A DNA stretch of 64,000 bases. Origin: Arthrobacter sp. UNC362MFTsu5.1 (GTDB taxonomy: Bacteria > Actinomycetota > Actinomycetes > Actinomycetales > Micrococcaceae). Shown one piece after another: positions 42,936-52,603 of this stretch. Each line of letters starts with the position of its first letter. Position 1 is the stretch's first letter. The notes below the pieces were generated by a model. That model was not told the DNA's origin and did no database searches. It saw only the letters and a program-made list of their open reading frames with translations. The translations under genes and the position numbers were made by a program. Where the stretch lies: NCBI RefSeq assembly GCF_000685965.1, contig NZ_JMLE01000012.1, forward strand, positions 62,001 through 126,000. The letters run 5' to 3'.

Positions 42936-43891
42936 ATGTCTGCAACCACAGCCCGCCCGGCGGGCCAGGAACTCACCTCCAGCGTGGCCACCTCATTCGA
43001 CCACTGGCGGCACCTTGTGGCGGAGTCCTTCGTGCCGCTGGCCGCCGACACGGATCAGCCGGACACCTTCCGCGGCCGGATGCGATCCAGGGTGTTGGAC
43101 CGGCTGTGCATCGTGGAGGTGTCCGCCTCGGGCCACAATGTCCACCGCACACCGGCCCTGGTGGCCCGGCCCGGCCAGCGCTATTTCAAACTCAATCTCC
43201 AGCTGGAGGGCACCGGACTCCTCATCCAGGACAACCGCGAGGCAGTGCTGCGCCCCGGCGACCTCGCCATTTACGACACCAACCGCCCCTACACGCTGGC
43301 GTTCGAAGAGCAGGCGCGGGTCATGGTGGTCATGTTCCCGCACGATTCGCTGACCCTGCCCCCGGACTACGTCGGGCAGCTCGCGGCCGTCCGGCTGGCA
43401 GGCGGGCACGGGCTGGCGGGCATCGTAGGCCCCTTCATTGCCCGGCTGGCAGAGAACCTTGAAGCCCTCAGCGGCCCCAGCGGATCACGGCTGGCCGCCA
43501 ACGCCCTGGACCTCGTGTCCACCATGCTGCACTCGGAGCTGGACATGGCGCGGGAGAGCATGAAGCCTCAGGTGCTGCTGGCATCGTCCGTGCGCGAATA
43601 CATCGAGGCCAACCTCGCCGATCCCCAGCTCTCGCCCGCCAGCATTGCGGCGGCACACTTCATCTCCACCCGGCACCTGCACAACATCTTCCACGAATCG
43701 GGCGCCACTGTTGCCAGCTGGATCCGGAGCCAGCGGCTGGAGCGCATCCGCCGCGACCTGAGGGATCCGCTGCTCCACAGCACCTCCGTGGGGGCAGTCG
43801 CCGCCCGCTGGGGGTTCCTCGATGCGGCGCATTTCAGCCGCACGTTCCGGGATGCCTACGGCGAATCCCCCAGCGACTGGCGCCGCGGCGC

Positions 43892-43895
<4 letters not shown>
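42936..43895 (+). CDS. AraC-family regulator, FeaR-like
   Basis: A 319-residue regulator. The N-terminal cupin-like sensor domain (VPLAADTDQPDTFRG, LRPGDLAIYDTNRPYTL, MFPHDSL) is the type found in FeaR and NitR. The C-terminal AraC double helix-turn-helix lies at about 215-318 (SPASIAAAHFISTRHLHNIF, WGFLDAAHFSRTFRDAYGESP). In enteric bacteria FeaR activates the tyramine oxidase and phenylacetaldehyde dehydrogenase genes, so its place two genes from a phenylethylamine-type oxidase is telling. AGGAAC precedes the ATG. It converges with gdhA. Confidence 0.85.
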
Positions 43896-45317
<1,422 letters not shown>

Positions 45318-45449
45318 TCAACATAGCCAATTGTGACTGCCCGGGCCTCGCATGACCAATCAGCCCTCCACTAACCTCCGTATTGTGACATTCAATTTCC
45401 ATCAAACGAAAATTACAGGCCTGGTTCAGCGTCCGGCCGGGAACTTCTG

Positions 45450-46160
45450 ATGAACCACATTTGCCTGCTCCTCTCCGGAGCCGCGCTCCTGCTCAACGGC
45501 CTCGCGGCGCTGGATCTCCTCCCCCGCCGGGACGCGGCCGTGTTCAGCCTGGTCACCGGCAGCACCCAGCTGCTCCTCGCCGTTGCATACCTGGGGACCG
45601 CCGGCGGCGGTGACGGTACTGCCGGCGGCGGCGGAACGGCGATTCTGCTCGGAGCGGCCGGGATGTTCCTTTTCGGGCTGACCTACGCCTACGTTGGGCT
45701 GGATTTCCTCCTGGGACTGGGGTCCCGGGGCCTTGGCTGGTTCTGCGGGATGGTGGCCGGGTGCGGCCTCCTGCTCGCCGCGTCCTGGTCCGCGGAGGAT
45801 CCGCTCCTGGCCGTGCTCTGGCTCTGCTGGACCTACCTGTGGCTGCTGTTCTTCCTGCAACTGGCCCTCGGGATTGAACGGCTCACGCCGCTCATTGGCT
45901 GGTCCCTGATCCTCACGAGCCAGGCATCGGCCACGGTCCCGGCGCTGCTGGGCATCACCGGGCGCTGGCCCGATGGTCCCGAAGCACCGGCGACGGCGAC
46001 GGCGGCGGTGGGCGCCACGGCGGCCCTGGCCGCGCTTCTGCTGCTGGCCGGTTACCTCGCGTGGCGCGGGCGCCAAACCGCCGCCCGCGCCGCCGTCGTC
46101 CTTTCCGTTGCCTGTCCTGATGTCTCTGCCAGCGCGCTACCCGGCGAACTCAAGCGCTGA
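45450..46160 (+). CDS. AmiS/UreI-family transporter
   Basis: A 236-residue membrane protein of six to seven helices (SGAALLLNGLAALDLL; MFLFGLTYAYVGLDFLLGLGSRGLGWFCG; WTYLWLLFFLQLALG). The pairs of conserved acidic and aromatic residues fit the AmiS/UreI channel family, which passes urea or short-chain amides. There is no urease or amidase gene next to it. The last 30 residues run over the convergent permease gene end by 24 bp and look poorly conserved. The start at 45450 has GGGAA upstream; the 204-bp space to gdhA is shared by both promoters. Confidence 0.8.
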   Translation: MNHICLLLSGAALLLNGLAALDLLPRRDAAVFSLVTGSTQLLLAVAYLGTAGGGDGTAGGGGTAILLGAAGMFLFGLTYAYVGLDFLLGLGSRGLGWFCGMVAGCGLLLAASWSAEDPLLAVLWLCWTYLWLLFFLQLALGIERLTPLIGWSLILTSQASATVPALLGITGRWPDGPEAPATATAAVGATAALAALLLLAGYLAWRGRQTAARAAVVLSVACPDVSASALPGELKR

Positions 46161-47612
46161 CGCCCGGATCTGCTTTTCCACCCGGATCTCCACCAGGACA
46201 CCGGCCAGGAACAGTGCGGGGACGGCCACCAGCAGGCCCACTGCCGTTTCCGTGCTGCCTCCGATGAGGGACGTGAAGTTGCTGACCACCAGGTACAGCA
46301 CCCACGCCAGCAGCACGGAAGCCAGCACCGGGGCGATCAATGTCTGCCATTGCTGGCCGGTCACCTTTTCCCGGCGGAAGTAGGCGACGACGGCAAGGGA
46401 GGAGAGCATGTACAGCACCAGCAGCGCCGCGACGGCGAGGCCGCTGAACCAGGAGAAGAGGGTCAGGACCGGGTCCAGCCCCAGCAGCGCGAACGGCGCC
46501 ACCAGCAGGACCGCAACGATGGTCTGGATCCAGGCCGCCGCAGCCGGGGCGCGGTGCTTGTTGGTCCGGGCAATGACTGCCGGCATGGAGCCGCGCAGGG
46601 CCAGCGAGTGCAGGTAGCGGTTGATGCCGTTGTGGAAGGCAATGATGCCGGCCAGCAGCGAGGTCACCAGCAGGACTCCGGCCGTGATCCCTGCCCAGGG
46701 TCCGAACATTTCAACGATGGGGCCGATCACGAAGGAGGTGGCGTCCCCCGATTCCAGGGCGGCACCCGCAGCATCCACCACGTGGGACGGCCCGTAGAAG
46801 CTGACCAGCATCCAGGTGATGAAGGAGAAGAACACAGCGATGATGCCCACGGACAGATAGGTGGCCCGCGCAACCGTCTTGTGCGGGTCCTTGGCTTCGG
46901 CGGAGTAGATGGCCGTGGACTCGAAACCGAACATGGAGGCCACCGCGAACATAATGGCGACGCCGGGGGCTCCGCTGGCGATGGCTTCCGGCGCGAACGA
47001 CGCGGCGATGTCCAGCCCTTCGGGGCCGCCGCCTTTGAACAGCACGGAGAATCCGAACATCAGCAGGATGGCCACTTCCAGGCCCACCAGGACGGCAAGG
47101 ACGCGGGCGCCGAGTTCGATGTTCTTGGATCCCAGGACCTGGACGCCAGCCATGGTGATGACGGCGAGCAGCCACCAGGGAACAGTTATGCCGGCGGATG
47201 CCAGCAGGCCGGAGAAGGCCGCGCCGTACAGTCCGTACATTGCCGCCTGCACCGTGCTGTAGGCGAGCAGGGCAAGCCAGGCCGCTCCGGCACCGGCCTT
47301 GCGCCCGAATGCTGCGGTCACGTAGGCGTAAAAGGCGCCGTTGGTCTGTACTTTCCGGCTCATGGCCACAAAGCCGACGGCGAAGATGACAATGACGACG
47401 CCCACCACGAGGTAGGCACCCGGTGCGCCGGCGCCGTTGCCGAGCGCGGCCGCGAGCGGTGCAGCTCCCACGATGCCGGTCAGCGGGGCCTGGGCGGAGA
47501 GGACAAAGAACAGAATGCCCAGGACTCCGATGCTTCCTGCGCGCAGGGCGGTGGAGTGTTCCTGGCGTGAACCGGGTTCCGCGGTTCGGGATTCGGGATT
47601 CGAAATACTCAT
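46137..47612 (-). CDS. APC-family amino acid/amine permease
   Basis: A 491-residue, 12-helix permease of the amino acid-polyamine-organocation superfamily. The first helices carry GVLGILFFVLSAQAPLTGIVG, then NGAFYAYVTAAFGRKAG, and EAKDPHKTVARATYLS sits in the loop after helix 6. Sequence style is close to putrescine/ethanolamine-type PuuP/Eat permeases. ATG at 47612 has AGAAGGATCC upstream; the frame is open to 47816 but without support. Divergent from the aldehyde dehydrogenase gene, it likely imports the amine used by this region. Confidence 0.85.
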   Translation of the reverse strand: MSISNPESRTAEPGSRQEHSTALRAGSIGVLGILFFVLSAQAPLTGIVGAAPLAAALGNGAGAPGAYLVVGVVIVIFAVGFVAMSRKVQTNGAFYAYVTAAFGRKAGAGAAWLALLAYSTVQAAMYGLYGAAFSGLLASAGITVPWWLLAVITMAGVQVLGSKNIELGARVLAVLVGLEVAILLMFGFSVLFKGGGPEGLDIAASFAPEAIASGAPGVAIMFAVASMFGFESTAIYSAEAKDPHKTVARATYLSVGIIAVFFSFITWMLVSFYGPSHVVDAAGAALESGDATSFVIGPIVEMFGPWAGITAGVLLVTSLLAGIIAFHNGINRYLHSLALRGSMPAVIARTNKHRAPAAAAWIQTIVAVLLVAPFALLGLDPVLTLFSWFSGLAVAALLVLYMLSSLAVVAYFRREKVTGQQWQTLIAPVLASVLLAWVLYLVVSNFTSLIGGSTETAVGLLVAVPALFLAGVLVEIRVEKQIRASALEFAG

Positions 47613-47933
47613 TGGATCCTTCTTAACGGTCATGAGTGCTGGGGAAAAGAGCTGGGGCAAAATTCGTGGGACAGCTGCCGGGCCCGGGCAAAGGTGCCGG
47701 TGATGCGCACCGTGTAATCCAGCATGGCAGCCGGCGCCGGACCCGGCTTGTCGTGCAGCGATCAGTTGTTGTTCCTGAGCGCAGCGTGGTTCAGGGCCGG
47801 CCGTTCTGTTCGCCACCGGTCAAGCGCCGTACGCGGATACACAAGACCCGCGCCGCCCGCCGGAGCACGCTTAAGGCAGCGCTGTTAGGCCGTTCCGGCC
47901 GCGTTCTCTGACCTACTCGAAGTGGAGTACCCC
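47613..47933. other. 321-bp divergent intergenic region
   Basis: Holds the promoters of the APC permease and the aldehyde dehydrogenase. CCTGA and TCAGG near 47778-47799 form a small inverted repeat, and the XRE-cupin regulator at 49458 is a candidate binder. I found no convincing -35/-10 pair and no coding frame. Confidence 0.5.
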
Positions 47934-49343
47934 ATGGAAACCTACGATGCCCTGCTGGCCTCGATCACCCCGGACACCGGCGAAACCCGGACCATCCTGG
48001 ACCCCGCCACCGGGGAACCCGTAGGCGAGGCGCCGGTCCACAGCGTCGAGGACCTCGAGGCGGCCATCGCCGCCGCCGCAGCCGCCCAGCCCGCGTGGGC
48101 AGCACTGGGCCACGACGCCCGGTCCGCCGCGCTCCTCAAAGCAGCCGACGCCGTCGAACGTTCCGCCGAAGAACTCGCCCGGCTGCTCTCCCGCGAGCAG
48201 GGCAAACCGCTGAACGGCCCCAACGCCCGCTTCGAAGTCGGCGCCTGTGCCGCATGGCTGCGCGTCGCCGCCGGCACCCCGCTGGAGGCGGAAGTGGTGG
48301 TGGACGACGGCGAAACCCGCGCCGAACTGCACTACCGGCCCATCGGCGTCGTGGGCGCGATCGGGCCGTGGAACTGGCCCATGATGATCACCGTCTGGCA
48401 GATCGCCCCCGCCCTGCGCATGGGCAACGCCGTGGTGGTCAAGCCCTCCGAATACACGCCGCTGTCCGTCCTGGCCCTGGCCAAGGTCCTGAACGAGGAA
48501 CTCCCCGAAGGCCTCCTGACCGTCGTCTCCGGCGGGCGCGACGTCGGCGCCCGGCTGGCCGGACACCCCGCGATCGGCAAGGTCATGTTCACCGGCTCCA
48601 CCGCCACCGGCAAGGCCATCATTCGCTCGTCCTCGGATACGGTCAAGCGCCTCACCCTGGAACTGGGCGGCAACGACGCCGGCATCGTCCTGCCCGACGC
48701 CGACCCGAAAGCCATTGCCGAGGGGTTGTTCTGGGGAGCCTTCATCAACACCGGCCAGACCTGCGCGGCCCTGAAGCGGCTCTACGTGCACGACTCGCTG
48801 TATGAGGCCGTGTGCGAGGAACTCACCAGCGTGGCCGCCGCGATGCCCATGGGCAACGGCCTGGACGAAAACAACGTCCTCGGCCCGCTGCAGAACCGGC
48901 AGCAGTACGAGATCGTGGCCCGGCTCGTGGACGCAGCCCGGAACTCCGGCGCTAGGATCCTGCTCGGCGGCAACCCGGACCCGGACCAGCCCGGCCACTT
49001 CTACCCCGCCACCCTCGTGGCAGAGATCGACAACAACAACCCGCTGGTGGCCGAGGAACAGTTCGGCCCGGCCCTGCCAATTATCCGCTACAGCGACGTG
49101 GACGAGGCCGTCACCATGGCCAACGCGCTCGACGTCGGACTCGGAGCCTCCGTCTGGTCCTCCGACCCGGCGCGGGCACGCGAAATCGCGGCCCGGCTCG
49201 AGGCCGGCACCGTCTGGATCAACAAACACGGCGCCGTGGACCCGCGTGTCCCGTTCGGAGGCGCCAAGCAATCCGGCTACGGCCTGGAATTCGGCGTCGA
49301 AGGCCTCAAGGCCCTGGGCGTGCCGCAGGTGATCAACGGCTGA
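47934..49343 (+). CDS. NAD(P)-dependent aldehyde dehydrogenase
   Basis: A 469-residue aldehyde dehydrogenase. Motifs: GPWNWPMM in the cofactor region, catalytic Glu in TLELGGND, catalytic Cys in NTGQTCAALKRLY, and EEQFGPALPI at the end. This class oxidises aliphatic, aryl and amino aldehydes; candidates here are aldehydes released from amines by the copper oxidase or the flavin oxidase in this region. ATG at 47934 follows GGAG at 7 nt; an upstream in-frame GTG is less likely. A 62-nt hairpin repeat follows the stop. Confidence 0.88.
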   Translation: METYDALLASITPDTGETRTILDPATGEPVGEAPVHSVEDLEAAIAAAAAAQPAWAALGHDARSAALLKAADAVERSAEELARLLSREQGKPLNGPNARFEVGACAAWLRVAAGTPLEAEVVVDDGETRAELHYRPIGVVGAIGPWNWPMMITVWQIAPALRMGNAVVVKPSEYTPLSVLALAKVLNEELPEGLLTVVSGGRDVGARLAGHPAIGKVMFTGSTATGKAIIRSSSDTVKRLTLELGGNDAGIVLPDADPKAIAEGLFWGAFINTGQTCAALKRLYVHDSLYEAVCEELTSVAAAMPMGNGLDENNVLGPLQNRQQYEIVARLVDAARNSGARILLGGNPDPDQPGHFYPATLVAEIDNNNPLVAEEQFGPALPIIRYSDVDEAVTMANALDVGLGASVWSSDPARAREIAARLEAGTVWINKHGAVDPRVPFGGAKQSGYGLEFGVEGLKALGVPQVING

Positions 49344-49378
49344 TGCGCACGGCCGGGCCGTCCGGCTGTCCCGTCACG

Positions 49379-49440
49379 AATCCGGGGCTTGTCCGCAGAT
49401 CCTCACCATCAAGGTTAGGAATGGCGGACAAGCCTCGGAT
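49379..49440. repeat. 62-nt hairpin repeat, copy 1
   Basis: An intergenic imperfect palindrome. AATCCGGGGCTTGTCCGC pairs with GCGGACAAGCCTCGGAT, with an inner stem CCTcACC/GGTtAGG. The same element occurs at 58644-58705 without gaps at about 50 of 62 positions. It lies between convergent genes and can act as a bidirectional terminator. Confidence 0.7.
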
Positions 49441-49457
49441 GTTTAACGGAGAACCGG

Positions 49458-50078
49458 TTACTTCGCGGCGATCGCCAGGAACCTGATGGGCAGGTCCAGC
49501 AGTTCCAGCGGGCCGTGGGGGCCTTCGCCGTCGAGAAGCAGCGAGTCACCGGCCTCCATGGTGTATTCGTAGGCACCGTGGCCGTAGACCATCCTGCCGG
49601 AGAGCATGTAGATGAATTCGGTGCCCGGGTGCTGGAAGAGCGGAAAGACGTCGGAAGCGTCCGTCAGGGTGACCAGCGTGGGTTCGAGGGCGTCGGTGCG
49701 GCCCTTGAGGGTGCCCAGCACGCGGTACTCGTGGCCGTGCTGTGTTCCGCTCCGGACGGTCAGGCTGCCCTGGCCGCTTTTGGTGAAGGTGGCATCCCGG
49801 TCCGTGTCGGCGCCCCTGAAGAGCGCGGTGACGGGGATCTTCAGCCCATCTGCCAGCCGCTGCAACGTGGTCAGCGAACAGGACGTGCTGGCGGTTTCGA
49901 TTTTGGAGATCATCGCTTTGGACAGTCCGGTCCTGGCTGCCAGTTCGGCAGAGGAGAGCCCGTTCGTGGTCCGGTAGTGGCGGACCTGTCCGGCGATGAC
50001 CCGTTCAAGTTTGCCGGGCCCCTCTTCGGTCGCAGGCCTCTCGGCTGCGGCTCTCTCTTCGCCAGTCTGGTTCGTCAT
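49458..50078 (-). CDS. XRE-family regulator with cupin domain (PuuR-like)
   Basis: A 206-residue regulator: an N-terminal helix-turn-helix at about 28-85 (YRTTNGLSSAELAARTGLSK, MISKIETASTSCSL) and a C-terminal cupin at 115-200 (PLFQHPGTEFIYMLSGRMVYGHGAYEYTM). This fusion is that of PuuR, the repressor of gamma-glutamyl-putrescine catabolism, and related amine and amino acid regulators. It sits at the centre of the amine gene set, between the aldehyde dehydrogenase and the hydrolase-oxidase-glutamate synthase block, and is its best candidate controller. Confidence 0.85.
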   Translation of the reverse strand: MTNQTGEERAAAERPATEEGPGKLERVIAGQVRHYRTTNGLSSAELAARTGLSKAMISKIETASTSCSLTTLQRLADGLKIPVTALFRGADTDRDATFTKSGQGSLTVRSGTQHGHEYRVLGTLKGRTDALEPTLVTLTDASDVFPLFQHPGTEFIYMLSGRMVYGHGAYEYTMEAGDSLLLDGEGPHGPLELLDLPIRFLAIAAK

Positions 50079-50123
50079 CCTGCCATCTTAGGTGGCTGAC
50101 CGGCCCCTACCCGAGCACGGTTC

Positions 50124-51380
50124 CTACCCGAGCCTCCGGGCTTCGCCCACCAGCCCAGCCAGGGTGTCCGCCAGGGCCAGGGCTCCTGCTTCCGCATCGG
50201 CATCCTCCACCAGTTCCTCGGGTGAATGTGAGATGCCGGTGGGGTTCCTGACGAACAGCATGGCGGTGGGGATGTGGCCGGCGAGGACACCGGCGTCGTG
50301 GCCTGCCCCGGTGTCCAGGACCGGCGCGTCCGGGAGCAGGGTCCTGAGCCGGTCACGCAGGCCGGTGTCGAAGTGCACGGTGGGGCTCAGCGATTCCACG
50401 CCGAAGCTCACCGCGCACCCTTCCTCGGCGGCAATGACCTGGGCGTTGAGGTGGATGGATTCCACCAGGGCCGCGGTCACTTCGTCCCGCGGATGCCGCA
50501 GGTCGATCCACAGATCCACCCGGGAGGCGATCACATTGGTCCCGCCGGGCACGGGCTGCAGCCTGCCGACGGTGGCCCGCGCGTCCTTGTAGTTCCTCGC
50601 CGTGTCCCGGATGCCGATCATGATTTTGGCTGCGGCAATCATCGGGTCCCTGCGGTCCTTCATCAGCGTGGTTCCGGCGTGGTTGCCCTGGCCGGTCACC
50701 GAGAGCTTCCACCGGCCGTGGCCCAGGATGGACGAGCCGATGGCCACCGGCTGGCGGAGGTCGGCCAGTCCCCTCCCCTGTTCGACGTGGAGTTCAACGA
50801 ACATGCCCAGCTGCTGGAGGGTTTTGTGGTCGGCGCCGATGAACCGGGGGTCCTGCCCGTTGGCAGCGGCAACGTCGGCGTAGGTGTTGCCGTCCGCGTC
50901 TTTGAGGTTGCGCGCCTTGTTGGGGTCCAGGGCTCCGGTGAGCAGCCGGGAGCCCAGGCAGGCGACGCCGAAGCGGGAGCCTTCCTCCTCGGGAAAGACG
51001 GCGATTGCCAGCGGCTTCCGGGGGCGGAGGCCCCGGCTTTTCAGGATGTCGACGGCGACCAGCGCCGATGCGACGCCGAGGGGGCCGTCGTACTCGCCGC
51101 CGCCGGGGACGGAATCGAGGTGGCTTCCGGTGACGACGGCGTCCCTGCGCGTGCCGGTGGCAGTGTCCCACCAGGCCCAGATGATCCCGTTGTTGTCGGT
51201 GCTGACGTCCAGCCCGCGCCGCCCGGCCTGCTCGATGAACCAGCCGCGCAGGTCGGTTTCGGCGTTCGAGAAGACCGGGCGGGAGTATCCGCCGCGGCGC
51301 GAGTCTGTGCCGACGCCGGAGATGTCCCGCATCAGGCCGGAGACGGTGTCGGTTGCAGGTTTGGTCGCAGAAGAGGTCAC
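50124..51380 (-). CDS. M20-family amidohydrolase (allantoate/N-carbamoyl amino acid hydrolase type)
   Basis: A 418-residue zinc hydrolase. Metal ligands: His in GSHLDSVPGGGEYDG with its Asp, the paired Glu in FPEEEGSRF, His in FVELHVEQG, and a late His in GISHSPEE. The dimerisation domain carries GQGNHAGTTLMKDRRDP. Relatives cleave N-carbamoyl amino acids, allantoate or ureidoglycine. GTG at 51380 is chosen because an ATG at 51494 would overlap the upstream oxidase; no strong ribosome site is visible. In this cluster it may hydrolyse an amide intermediate (inference). Confidence 0.8.
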   Translation of the reverse strand: MTSSATKPATDTVSGLMRDISGVGTDSRRGGYSRPVFSNAETDLRGWFIEQAGRRGLDVSTDNNGIIWAWWDTATGTRRDAVVTGSHLDSVPGGGEYDGPLGVASALVAVDILKSRGLRPRKPLAIAVFPEEEGSRFGVACLGSRLLTGALDPNKARNLKDADGNTYADVAAANGQDPRFIGADHKTLQQLGMFVELHVEQGRGLADLRQPVAIGSSILGHGRWKLSVTGQGNHAGTTLMKDRRDPMIAAAKIMIGIRDTARNYKDARATVGRLQPVPGGTNVIASRVDLWIDLRHPRDEVTAALVESIHLNAQVIAAEEGCAVSFGVESLSPTVHFDTGLRDRLRTLLPDAPVLDTGAGHDAGVLAGHIPTAMLFVRNPTGISHSPEELVEDADAEAGALALADTLAGLVGEARRLG

Positions 51381-51444
51381 GGGCGGTTCCGTTCGATAGG
51401 TGTTTGCAGGTGCAGGAGCTGGCCGTTCAGCCGGCACCGACAGC

Positions 51445-52590
51445 TCAGGGGGTGCCGATCCGGGCGGTTGCCGGGCGGAAGCGGGCCGGAACATCGCCGG
51501 CGCCGGTGGCCAGGCCGGCCGCCCACTGCCCGATCAGCGGCGCGAACTTCGCACCGTGTCCCGAGCACGGGGAGAGGACCGTGATGCCCTCCGCCCGGTC
51601 GATGAGGAAGTCCTCGTTCGGCGTGTTGGTGAACAGGCACGTGGTCTCGGCATACGGTTCCGGATCGAGGCCGGGGAGGTACTTCTGCACATAGTCCACC
51701 ACCCGGCGCCGGTTGTCCGGGTCCACCAGGCCGCTTTGCTCGGCGGCGGACGGGATCAGGCCGCCGCCGTTGTATTCGGCCACCTTCTGCCCGGCGAAGC
51801 CGGCATCCCGTCCGCCGGGCAGTCCGTAGGTCTGGATGGCGGCACTCTTGTGGATAAACGTGGGCCACGCCGCAGCGCCGTCGGGATCGCGGTAGCGGAA
51901 GTGGAAGGCCTGCTCCTGCCGGACGGTGATCTCCGGCAGCGCGGCAAGGAACCCTGCGGGGAGGTCCAGCTGTCCCAGCAGTGATGGCAGCCAGCCGCCG
52001 GCGCCGATGATGACGTTCCCGGCGTCGATCACCTCTCCTGCTGCCGAATGCACGCGGTAGCCGGAGCCCTGCCGTTCCACACGGGCGACGTTCCACCCGG
52101 TCAGCAGCGTGGCTCCGTGCTTCACCGCCTGGTCGACCATGGCGTTGACCGAGCTCTCGGCGTCGATCACCCCGGCGCCCGGGTGCCAGAGCACCGGGGT
52201 GTCGAAGGAGAACTGCGGCCAGCGCTCCCGGGCCTCGGCCGCGCCGAGGAGTTCGTGCTCCACGCCGGCGCCGGCGAGGACCCGGGCGAGCTGCTCCGGC
52301 TGCCGTTCCGGGCCGTAGTCCACCGCGCCGAACGGGGTGATGAGTTCCAGCCCGCTGGCCTGGTCCAGTTCGTCCCAGAGGACCTTCGACTCCTGGACCG
52401 CCCGCGTGTAGAACTCGTCCGGGTAGGCGTAGCGGAAAATCCTCGCCGAGCCGTGGGAGCTGCCGTCATGGGCTGCCGGGACTGAGCGTTCCAGGATGGT
52501 GACGTTGTGGCCCTGCGCGGCGAGCTGCCAGGCCGTGGCGGCGCCGGCCAGCCCGGCGCCCACCACCACGTATTCGGATGATTCCGTCAT
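51445..52590 (-). CDS. FAD-dependent oxidase, monomeric sarcosine oxidase/N-methyl amino acid type
   Basis: A 381-residue DAO-fold flavoenzyme. FAD site VVVGAGLAGAATAWQLAAQG near residues 8-27, then SSHGSARIFRYAY. The Cys in TTCLFTNTPNEDFLID lies where monomeric sarcosine oxidase carries covalent FAD, and SPCSGHGAKFAP is the usual closing motif. Family members oxidise sarcosine, N-methyltryptophan or N-methylglutamate-like secondary amines to the amino acid plus formaldehyde and peroxide. ATG at 52590 follows CGGAG at 8 nt. It starts 13 bp after the stop of the MgsC-like gene. Confidence 0.8.
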   Translation of the reverse strand: MTESSEYVVVGAGLAGAATAWQLAAQGHNVTILERSVPAAHDGSSHGSARIFRYAYPDEFYTRAVQESKVLWDELDQASGLELITPFGAVDYGPERQPEQLARVLAGAGVEHELLGAAEARERWPQFSFDTPVLWHPGAGVIDAESSVNAMVDQAVKHGATLLTGWNVARVERQGSGYRVHSAAGEVIDAGNVIIGAGGWLPSLLGQLDLPAGFLAALPEITVRQEQAFHFRYRDPDGAAAWPTFIHKSAAIQTYGLPGGRDAGFAGQKVAEYNGGGLIPSAAEQSGLVDPDNRRRVVDYVQKYLPGLDPEPYAETTCLFTNTPNEDFLIDRAEGITVLSPCSGHGAKFAPLIGQWAAGLATGAGDVPARFRPATARIGTP

Positions 52591-52603
52591 CACTTTGCTC
52601 CGT

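Noticed and set aside
47613..47816. N-terminal extension of the APC permease
   Set aside because: The extra residues look non-coding, and ATG at 47612 has a good ribosome site and fits the family start.
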